A model generated the notes under the pieces. It was not told where the DNA came from and made no database searches. It saw nothing but the letters and a program-made list of their open reading frames with translations. This document shows positions 1 through 8,350 of a DNA stretch of 28,851 nt, in pieces (within the stretch, counting starts at the first letter, position 1; every line of letters begins with the position of its first letter). This stretch comes from Priapulus caudatus (taxonomy: Eukaryota; Priapulida; Priapulimorpha; Priapulimorphida; Priapulidae): the NCBI RefSeq assembly GCF_000485595.1, contig NW_014577230.1:507515-536365 (forward strand), read 5' to 3'. The translations under genes and the position numbers were made by a program.

Positions 1-594
1 AAAACATGATCCTGATGGACAATCCATAATATAAATACTAGAATTCTATAATACGAAATATTAAATTTTTTATTTCTTCTTATTTTACATTTAAATTTTA
101 TTTTAAAATTTAAAATTTGTAATTTTAATTAGTAAATTTAAATTATAGAATGGTTTAATACAATATACATTTCTATGAACAAAAGGCGGGGTGACAACTA
201 AAAGAGTGGCACCAGGAAAGTTAGCAGTTATAGAACATATTCGACAAAAAATGTTTGGTTACGGCATTGGCAACTGAATGACTCACGCGGTCCAAACCGA
301 AAAAGCATAGGGTGTCCTATCGGCTTTCAGCGATAAGCAGCAACCTTCATTCGCAATTTGAATGATGATCAGAGAAGCGCCGATAGAACTGCACGACGCG
401 TCAGAGCGTTCACCGGGCGGGAGAGGTCCAAATTCTCTTATGTCGGCGGCGGCGGCAGGCGGCCGCCGACGGTGATGATGCCAAACCCATAGTATCCCCA
501 CGAACTTCGTTCGGGGGATACAATTATGTATAGTCATGAACTCCAAACGATGACATTAGTTCTCGCAAGTCATAACTTTTCTATTGCATTTCAG
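1..594. other. Non-coding DNA, probably RCCD1 intron or 5' flank
   Basis: No exon is recognised here. Positions 40-175 are very AT-rich. Positions 280-480 are much richer in GC, with a GGC-rich run near 440-470. An acceptor (TTTCAG) ends at 594 and opens the first recognisable RCCD1 exon. RCCD1 proteins normally begin with an FGFN/FGQ-type RCC1 blade that is missing from the decoded exons, so the 5' exons probably lie left of the window. The antisense open frame at 283-546 resembles no known protein. Confidence 0.55.
492..521. repeat. Short perfect-looking hairpin
   Basis: GTATCCCCACGAA pairs with TTCGGGGGATAC around a CTTCG loop, leaving one bulged A. It sits at the right edge of the GC-rich block upstream of the first RCCD1 exon. 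It is probably a terminal or internal hairpin of a dispersed repeat, but the family was not identified. Confidence 0.5.
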
Positions 595-679
595 GATAGT
601 AACTCTAATGCTGAATACAAGGTAACAGAAGTGAGGAGCCTAGTGGGAGGTGAACATCACTTTGTTCTACTAGGTGCAG
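595..679 (+). CDS. RCCD1: RCCD1 exon a
   Basis: Encodes [18 protein letters not shown] then [10 protein letters not shown]. The acceptor is TTTCAG and the donor CAG|GTACAA. The exon enters in phase 0 and leaves one base (G) that forms GAT (Asp) with the next exon. An alternative donor seven bases earlier (TAG|GTGCAG) would break the reading frame of exon b. Confidence 0.75.
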
Positions 680-3600
680 GTACAAATTCATGAAACTAGA
701 TTACTTACATTGGGAGGAATTATTTCTCATTTTCGTTTAGTTTTTAAACACTAGGTGACAGCAGCATCCATATAGTTGCTAATAATAACCCTAGTTGTTA
801 ATAATAATACTAATAACCCTAGATTAATTGAACTATGTTTATTCTTGGCAAAAATGATATAATTTTGCCATGCAAGTGGTTTTATGTTTCTGCTTTTTCT
901 TCCTTGTTTAAAATATTTCACCTAGTTTATTATAATTTACCCACAGATGGACAGATAGGCATTGCTGAGGTGGAGGAGAGGGTGCTTGCGTACCGAGTTG
1001 TCCCACTGTCAGCACAGGCATGTCAGGTGTCATGTGGAAAGGAGCACACTCTGGTGCTTACAGACACTGGACTGGTTTATAGTTTTGGACTTGGAAGGTT
1101 GGCAGGCATAGTGTTTTGAGGTTCCTGTAAATAAATTCCTTGGTGTATTGTCTTTAGTGTTTGCTTATTTTCAGTCAATTCTTATTTGGGGTGCACCAGA
1201 ATCTCAAGTTGCCATCGAATTTGTTTGGAATTATTTGCATACAAAATGGGGCTTAAAATGTAGAATTTGTAATCTGAGTGAATGCTGTGATTATTGTACA
1301 CATCCAATTTCATTCTGATTAGTGAGTTGTGGTACAATGTGGAGCCAAGACTGAGGTGTCTATTATCAGCTTTTTGCTCAAATTTCAGCGAGGTAGTTAG
1401 ATTTAAAAAATTGAAAAAGGCTGCATGGTTCTGGTTATGATCTCAACTACACCAGGTGGTTCCAGTGCACCCTTAATCGTACGTCCAGAGTATTGAAGCA
1501 TCTTAATGATTCCTCTAGTGGAGTTATGCGTAGAAATGTATTCGGCTATTCTATAATTGCTGTGAGCAGTTTGAAATTTTGTAAAAAACAGAAGATTATT
1601 TCTTATGCAATTTTAAATCGTTTACTTAATATGTTTAACAGTCGAGGGCAGTTGGGACATGACTCAACAGACCAAGAAGTGCAACCCAAGTTGGTAGATG
1701 CTCTGGACGGCCTCAAGATAATAGCAGTTGCAGCTGGTGGGTGGCATTCTTTGGCACTTAGTGGTAGGTGTTAATAAATGTGGTTTGAAATACCTAAATA
1801 TGGATCTCTTAAAGCCACACTATGCGCATCCAAATTCTAATTTCTCCAGTACTAGACTAGCAAATACTTCGTGTCATGCATAATCACACTACCTTATGGC
1901 AAAATAAACTCTAGTTCCTCCCATTTCACTGCGCGTTTGCTTAAAACCCACAAGAACAAGGTGCGAAATCTGGTAATCTGGCGCCAACGCTAAATTGTTT
2001 GCCAAACAATTTCGCCAAGAATCGGTTAGGTGACGTCACATGTTTTTATCTTCGCTACACCCGTACCGCTGTACCGCAGCACCGCTGTGCGGTTGCTTGG
2101 CAGAGCAACGCGAAAGTGTCAACAACATTGGAGAATTTGAACAACATTGGAGGTATTTTCAAATGCCTTTTATAAGACAATGCGCAGTGAAATGGGAGGC
2201 ACTAGAGTTTATTTTGTCATAAGGTAGTGGGATTATGCATGACACAAAGTATTTGCTCGTCTAGTACTGGAGAAATAAGCGTTTGGATGCGCATAGTGCG
2301 GCTTTAAGAGAGCTAAATACTTCGAGCTATGATGTTGTTATTTGTAGATTGACATTGTCAATTTTTCATGGCTTTTATAATCTTGTTTAGCAAATGCCTA
2401 TTAGAAAAATAACAGTTGCATAGTCAATCTTTATTGCTACATAATTCTAGAATAGTGACAGTTGTAGCATCCATAGCTATCCATATTCAACTTTGTATCC
2501 ACCCATTGTATTTTCTCCCCTTTTTATAATATTACAATAATTGAACAAATTATTGCAATCTTCATACATACATGAATGTAACAGCATCAATAACAGTTAG
2601 CACCCACTGGATGCTTCATATTTATATAATGTGGATTGCTGCGTAATGGACTATTGCAGACATAGGTGATGTTTATACCTGGGGCTGGAATGAGAGTGGA
2701 CAGCTAGGCCTCCCCTCTCTGAATAGGATCAGTGCGAATAAGGAGGTAACACCATCTCAGACAGAATGCTCCGCTGCGCTGGATTCCACTAAAGACTATA
2801 ATGGCTCTGACAGTTTGGTAGAAGAGTCCTTTCCTCCAGGACAACCTCATCGCATGGATGCCTTATTGAATAATGAGGAAGCCGTTCTGAGTCAGGGCAT
2901 TAAAGTGAGTGTGCCACAAACAACCAATGATGAAGTTACAGAAGACGCATCAGAGCTAGTCAGCATGGACAGTATAGATGTGGTTTCGCCGACCGCTGAC
3001 TTTGCCAGGTGTGACATGAAGCAATTGCAGTTGAAACAGACAGCGATAGTCTTCCAGTGTGTGCCTACACTCTTGGACTTTCCCGGATCTGATGAAATAC
3101 TGGTGACAACAATTAGCTGTGGATCTCGGCACTCCGCCCTAGTAACAGGTGTGTTGTTACTATGTGCAAGGTGTGTGGCATCAGCAAATTAGGTCTGGTG
3201 GTTGAGTTTTTAGCTCACCTTGACATCGTCAAGATGAGCTATTGCCATGGGTCGTCGTCCGTCCGTCCGTCCTTCCGTCCGTCCTTCCGTCAACATTTGG
3301 CTACGGTCAACGATAACTCGGGAACTGTTTGACCCACATGTTTGAAATTGGGTATAGTTGTTACTGCTATGGGAGAGGTTTGAACGTCCTATTTTGGAGC
3401 ACACCAGTCGACGTACTTTCGAGCCACAGCAATTTTTTGGCAAAAATGGGAATTGCCATTAGTCAGTTCAGGTTCAACAGATTTTGCTCATTTTTGGTAT
3501 GTGAATGAATAAGGGCTAGGGGTTTTGATATTTAAAAAAAATATTATGCAAATTAGGTAGGTTTTGGCAATTATATAGCATATTATATAGACACGCAGAT

Positions 3601-4850
3601 AACAGTCTGTGGTGTCACACTCGTCTGGGTCGTTTTACAAGATTTCATGACAATATCTTTAATGCAAAATTAGTATTTGCTCTCCACCCTGCCGATAAAA
3701 TGTCTATATTAGAGTAAAGTTTTACAAAACATGTCGGAACGCAGCATAACCTATTTATTTCGAACGCCATCGCTAAGAAACATCAAAGCGGGTATAGCGC
3801 CATCTACCGCCACAAATTGTGATTCATTTTGGTTTATAAATTATTATTGCGATATACAGATGGCAACCGTGTGCTACCGCCTAGAAAAACTCATACGAAG
3901 TAAACACTTGTCTTCCATGCAACCAATTAACCTTTGACAAAAGTTGTGTTATGGTCAGGGAAACACCATTTTCATGTGGTATATAGCAGCTACGTGGAAT
4001 AAGCGTATCCTCTCAATCTTACACGTTACACCTCGGGAGCTCCGCTTTTAGGCAGTGCCTAAATCTGAATATTATAAAAATGTTAAGTGGCGATCATTTA
4101 GGTGTAACACCATCACTCGCCCACATCTCAGACTTTCACATCTCAAACATTTATTTTCACATAAAAAATTACACATATAATTATCAAGAGTATATAATGG
4201 AGTATTCTCCCATATATACTTTTCGTTTCTATAATGTACGTCGATGGTTGCTCAATTAAAACTGACTTCTTCTCACTCACTCATTTGTGTCCTTTTTGTG
4301 GTGAGCTACAGTGTCATTGACACTTTCATTTATTAAACCAAGAAAGGCACTTAGAAAATGACATGGAAGTAGGTAAAATTATCCCTATCACCTTTACACA
4401 TCTTTATTGGTGCAACGGAGTAAATATCAAGGTACTATGTTAACTAAGTTATTTCTAAAAACAAGAAGGAATGTATCGCCTACCTTTGACATTGTTGTGA
4501 TGGGAGACAGCTGCAATTATCAATTTCCTAGAAATATTGTAGCTCTAAATATACAAAACCTTTATTAGCAGCACATTGTGATCTCTGTGATCAAGTTATA
4601 TCTGACACTGCATCTACCTAATTATAAACATAAATATCAACAATAACAATGTGTTGCCTAATGTACAGATAAAGGAGAACTCTATACTTGGGGCTGGAAT
4701 GACTACGGACAACTTGGTCATGCAGACACGATCACCCAGCATGAGCCTAGACGAGTCAACTATTTCACGGAGCATGAACTTCTCGTACGGGATGTCACGT
4801 GTGGGTACTGGAACACCATCGCTTCCGTTGAAACCAATGTGATAGAGTAG
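595..4850 (+). CDS. RCCD1: RCC1 domain-containing protein 1 (RCCD1), 5'-incomplete
   Basis: Five exons (595-679, 947-1097, 1642-1763, 2660-3148, 4669-4850) join with consistent phases (0/1, 1/2, 2/1, 1/1, 1/stop) and AG/GT borders to give 342 residues ending in TAG. The product has RCC1 beta-propeller blades: [19 protein letters not shown], then [64 protein letters not shown], and CGYWNT at the end. The order and the phrases [28 protein letters not shown] and RRVNYF match vertebrate RCCD1, which binds the JmjC oxygenase KDM8 and acts at chromatin and in mitosis. Between the LNR and IVFQ segments the linker is about 110 residues, acidic and Ser/Thr-rich, longer than the vertebrate one of about 50. 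The N-terminal blade is missing from the window. Identity is firm; the 5' end is unresolved. Confidence 0.92.
947..1097 (+). CDS. RCCD1: RCCD1 exon b, RCC1 blade
   Basis: The acceptor is CCCACAG and the donor AAG|GTTGGC. It encodes [20 protein letters not shown] followed by the blade [21 protein letters not shown]. The exon ends in phase 2. Reading on through the donor gives only a short intronic tail to a stop near 1119. Confidence 0.88.
1642..1763 (+). CDS. RCCD1: RCCD1 exon c, RCC1 blade
   Basis: The acceptor is TTAACAG and the donor GTG|GTAGGT. It encodes [20 protein letters not shown] and then [11 protein letters not shown], the diagnostic GGWHS of RCCD1. It exits in phase 1. Confidence 0.92.
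1801..2312. mobile_element. Foldback MITE in RCCD1 intron
   Basis: Two arms of about 129 bp (1806-1934 and 2182-2310) are inverted copies. The outer ends read CTCTTAAAGCC on the left and GGCTTTAAGAG on the right. CTAAATA occurs at 1794-1800 and 2313-2319 and is the likely target duplication. The unique centre (1935-2181) has no transposase and contains a perfect GTGACGTCAC palindrome near 2031-2040. The element is non-autonomous; the superfamily was not assigned. Confidence 0.75.
2660..3148 (+). CDS. RCCD1: RCCD1 exon d, blade plus long acidic linker
   Basis: The acceptor is TTGCAG and the donor ACAG|GTGTGT. It opens with [19 protein letters not shown], runs through a low-complexity acidic linker (for example [20 protein letters not shown]) and ends with [13 protein letters not shown] and [12 protein letters not shown]. 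At 489 bp it is by far the largest exon of the gene. Confidence 0.92.
3211..3575. repeat. Interspersed repeat with hairpin end, copy 1
   Basis: It begins with a 31-bp imperfect palindrome (TAGCTCACCTTGAC / GTCAAGATGAGCTA) at 3211-3241, followed by a (GTCC/TTCC)n run at 3253-3290. A conserved body follows with the phrases GTTTGACCCACATGTTT, TTTGAACGTCCTATTTTGGA and TTTTGGCAAAAATGG. The same sequence recurs at 5553. It lies 62 bp after the donor of RCCD1 exon d. Confidence 0.8.
3576..4668. other. RCCD1 intron remainder
   Basis: AT-rich intronic sequence. Open frames here (for example 3731-3937) are short and resemble no known protein. No exon, RNA gene or clear terminal-repeat element was recognised. 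Confidence 0.6.
4669..4850 (+). CDS. RCCD1: RCCD1 terminal exon
   Basis: The acceptor is TGTACAG. It encodes [37 protein letters not shown] and [16 protein letters not shown], then TAG at 4848-4850. An overlapping ATG-led frame at 4651 is a shadow in the wrong phase. Downstream, CATAAA near 4891 is a possible variant polyadenylation signal; no AATAAA lies close by. Confidence 0.9.
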
Positions 4851-5552
4851 GTGCTGATAGATTTGTGTATATAATCAGCAATCACTGTCACATAAAGAAT
4901 ATTTTTTATTTGATGTTTAGTAAGGCACCAAGTTGCCACAAAAGAACTGACGATGTTATTATAACAGAAATATGTTTCTCAACTTCCATTTGCCCTCAAT
5001 TTCCTTTATAATATTGTCTACTGTATTATAAATATCAGTGCCAAAGTGGAAAGTGAATATTTGCTGATATCCGAGGTGGTGTAAAAACGCATTTTGTTGA
5101 ATTGCTCCAATGTATGATAGGCATGTGAAAGTTATTGATACAACGTGAATCATTGAATCCGTACAACAGTTTAAATTACTATAAAGAGCCATTTCAATGG
5201 TTTGGATAGGTTGAAACGAAGAACAGGTGGAAAGATGCTAATGTAGAGGAAATTGTGGGAAATGAGGTATTTGTGGAGAAAGAGGAGTAGGATGACACAG
5301 GGAAGAGGCAATTAACTAGGAGAAGAAATTGAGTGGGGTAGGAAATAGGATGAGAGGAGATGGAGATGTAGAATGTGGAAAAGAACTATATAGACATTAA
5401 TTTAAACGTTGGTGAGAATTGTAAGTCTTGGTAATTGGTGAAACAAAATCATACTCTTCCTTCATTTATCTACATTCTTCTTATCCATGTTTCATCATCT
5501 TACACCTCATGTTCTTCCACTACTTCCCACCTTCTCTTCCACCCCTCATTTT
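4851..5552. other. Intergenic, RCCD1 3' flank
   Basis: Contains the presumed RCCD1 3' UTR and AT-rich DNA. The stretch 5220-5400 is purine-rich (GGA/AGG runs) and is followed by pyrimidine-rich sequence at 5440-5550. No coding evidence was seen. Confidence 0.55.
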
Positions 5553-6440
5553 TAGCTCGCCTTGACATCGTCAAGATGAGCTATTGCCATGGGGTGTCGC
5601 ACGTCCGTCCGTCCGTCCGTCCGTCAACATTTGGCTACGGTCAACGATAACTCAAGAACCGTTTGACCCACATGTTTCAAATTGCATATAGTTGTTACTC
5701 CTATGGGAGAGGTTTGAACGTCCTATTTTGGAGCACGCCAGTCGACCTACATTCGAGCCATGTCCACTTTTTGGCAAAAATGGAAATGGCCATATGTCAG
5801 TTCAGGTTCAGTGGATTTTGCTCATTTCTGGTATGTGAATGAATGAGGACTGCCCCCAAAATATATCACACAGGTTTTGATTTTTTTCTTAAATTATGCA
5901 AATTAGATAGATTTTGGCAATTTCACTATGCATTTCAGTGTCTGCCTACGGTCAACGATAACTCAAGAACCGTTTGACCCACATGTTTCAAATTGCATGC
6001 AGTTGTTACTCCTATGGGAGAGGTTTGAATGTCCTATTTTGTAGCACGCTAGTCGACCTACTTTCGAGCCACGTCCACCTTTTGGCAAAAATGGAAATGG
6101 CCATAAGTCAGTTCAGGTTCAACGGATTTTGCTCATTTCTAGTATGTGTATGAATAAGGACTGGGCCCCAAAACATATCACATGGGTTTTGATATTTTTT
6201 TTAAATTATGCAAATTCGGTAGATTTTGGCAATTTCACTATATGCATCTCAGTGTCTGCCTATGGTCAACAATAACTCAAGAACCGTTTGACCCACATGT
6301 TTCAAATTGCATACAGTTGTTACTAGCCTATGGGAGAGATTTGAACGTCCTATTTTGGAGCACGCCAGTCGACCTACTTTCATGCCACGCCCACTTTTTT
6401 GGCAAAAGTGAAAATGCCCATCTAAATTCATTCGATTTTG
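5553..6440. repeat. Interspersed repeat, copy 2, with internal ~312-bp tandem duplication
   Basis: It starts with the same 31-bp hairpin (5553-5583) and a pure (GTCC)n run. The body is then repeated from CGGTCAACGATAACTC at about 5637, 5948 and 6262, periods of 311 and 314 bp. The third unit is cut short near 6430. All units keep GTTTGACCCACATGTTTC and the 'GAGCACGC' phrase. The first copy (3211) has a single unit, so the amplification is specific to this locus or sub-family. Confidence 0.82.
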
Positions 6441-7194
6441 TTAAATTTTGGCATGTGAGTGCCACCACTCTTAATTCTACCCATCCATTATCCATTCTAT
6501 TTCTCTCTTCCTATTTTATACAACAGTATTTTACTCACCACACTACCTCTGCTTCTCATTTTCCCTTGTCACCATGTGCACCTGTTTTTCTTTCTCCACA
6601 CCTGCTGCACCCCTCTGCCATTTCTCATCTACCTCTACTCATTCAATACTACTTTCAGCCTACAAAAATACGATGGGTTTGTGTTGAGAATGTTTGTGAT
6701 AAGGCAATGTCTTTTACCTGTCCAACATCTCTGTATAAATTCCAATGTTTTCATTTTACTTTATATAGAAATGACAACAGTTGTACTTTTTATAATTATG
6801 TTTACATAGTATAAATTTGTAATTAAACCCCGTGAACATATGGTGTATCATATTATAAGTTATGTGTATATATATATACAGTCTTCATTCACAATAAAAA
6901 TACAACAAACATATCATGCCTATTTTTTTAAAGATTAGTGAATTTTCAATTCATAATTTGACAAAAATAGGCAAATTATAGAGTCAGCCAATCACAATAG
7001 TGAAAGTCACCGAGGTCAGAAGTAGCACCCCTGGTCCTAAGCCGCATAATAGATCTATACAGATAGATAGAATTTTTAGTTCTGTGTTCTGAATATGACA
7101 GATCACATTCATCCGTCTTATTGTGTGTCTTCATTATTATGAATGCTAATCGCAGTGCTAAAAAAGCACCTGTGCCTATTTTTCTGTCGACAGT
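6441..7194. other. Intergenic, no gene recognised
   Basis: Pyrimidine-rich then AT-rich sequence with a short (TA)n run near 6870. Long open frames at 6182-6814 run out of the repeat and are F/H/S/C-rich, without domain similarity. AATAAA occurs near 6893. Confidence 0.5.
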
Positions 7195-7465
7195 GGAACT
7201 ACAAACAGGTTGTGGACCCAAAAAGAATTTCTTAGCCACCACAAATAGATTATGGGATATTTTTTAACCAACACAGATTGTGGGCTCATAAATTTCTCAG
7301 CTATCTTAAACAGATTGTGGGGGAAAAAATCTTGACCACCACAAAAAGAGTGGGTTAAAAAATCCCTTAGCCACCTCAAACAGATTGTGGGCCCAAGAAT
7401 TTTTTAGCCACCACAAACAGATTCAGATTGATTGTGAGCCCGGAAATTTCGTAGTCACCACTGAT
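7195..7465. repeat. Degenerate tandem repeat, ~33-40 bp unit
   Basis: About seven diverged copies of a unit built on ACAAACAGATTGTGGGCCC and TTAGCCACCACAAA. The CAGATTGTGGG core lies near 7205, 7247, 7275, 7312, 7345, 7383 and 7425. The spacing is not a multiple of three, and it is not coding. Confidence 0.7.
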
Positions 7466-8193
7466 TTCAACTGCAAAATCCTTAAAAATGAATAAAAAAA
7501 TGGCCCTACATCACAATGCACAGTTATTACTTATGTTTATTATCATACCTAAAGTTGTAAAAAACTCCACCTCTCATTATTATAAGACGAGATGAAGTTG
7601 GTGGCATTGCTATAGATTCTACTGAGTGAGGAAGAAACGCTAAACTGTCTAAATAATTTAGCATTGGCAGCACTATGCCATTGTTTTAGTGCGATTTAGC
7701 AGCTGGCTTTATTATATAATGGATGTGTAACAATATTAATCTAGCTTGTTCCGATTTCCGATTTTTGAGATGTACAAATAATATTGTGCTCCGCCATTTC
7801 TGCTGTTATTTTTTTTTAATATATTGGTTTTCAAAGCTGTCAAATCCCTTAGATTTTTTCCCAAATCATGTTCTCATAATATTTTCAGGGGGGTCGAATT
7901 TTTATTTAGATGCGAGAGCGCTGGCGATCAATGCGGAGAGGCATTTGTAGCGTCAGTATATATATGGTGGCGGCGGGTGGTTTTAGATTGAACGGATCAG
8001 CGAGTATCATGCGCAGTGCGCAAAGAATCGCTGTTTGTTTGATGTAGTGGAAGAGTCCTTGTGTGGATTGATGTTTATGAGGTGTGATTATGTCAGCATA
8101 TACCGAATGACCTGCCGCATGTCGTGACATTCTTCCCTACCAAGTCGCACCTTCGATGTCTTTACATTGTATTGTGTCGAAGCGAGACAAAAG
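7466..8193 (+). promoter_or_regulatory. Upstream region and 5' UTR of the RIT gene
   Basis: The start ATG is at 8194. A TATATATATGG run at 7957-7967 and a palindromic TGCGCAGTGCGCA at 8010-8022 (one base wider than a standard NRF1 site) lie 170-240 bp upstream. They are plausible core-promoter elements, but no transcription start can be placed from sequence alone. The interval 7466-7950 is otherwise AT-rich and featureless. Confidence 0.35.
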
Positions 8194-8350
8194 ATGAGTG
8201 CGGCTGATTCCGAGGACGACGGCTGCCTCTCCCCTCCCCAGTCGCCCGGACCTGGCGGACCGCCGCTGTCGCCGTCTGCACGAGCTTTAAACTCTCAGTC
8301 ACATATTTATAAGATAGTCATACTCGGGGAAGGAGGCGTAGGGAAAAGCG
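8194..8350 (+). CDS. RIT1: RIT exon 1, N-terminal extension and P-loop
   Basis: Encodes residues 1-52: an acidic/Pro-rich leader ([22 protein letters not shown]) and then [16 protein letters not shown]. The donor AGCG|GTAAGC leaves phase 1. Confidence 0.93.

Noticed and set aside
245-276. Short MFGYGIGN frame as a possible RCCD1 first exon
   Set aside because: It recalls the FGFN-type start of RCCD1, but it hits a stop at once and no donor fits, so it is not supported.
4651-4842. ATG-led frame over the last RCCD1 exon
   Set aside because: Wrong phase; the frame from 4669 gives the RCC1 blade and matches RCCD1 to the stop.
8167-8193. Upstream TTG start extending the RIT exon 1 frame
   Set aside because: TTG is not a normal eukaryotic start; ATG 8194 has a good context and gives a RIT-like length.
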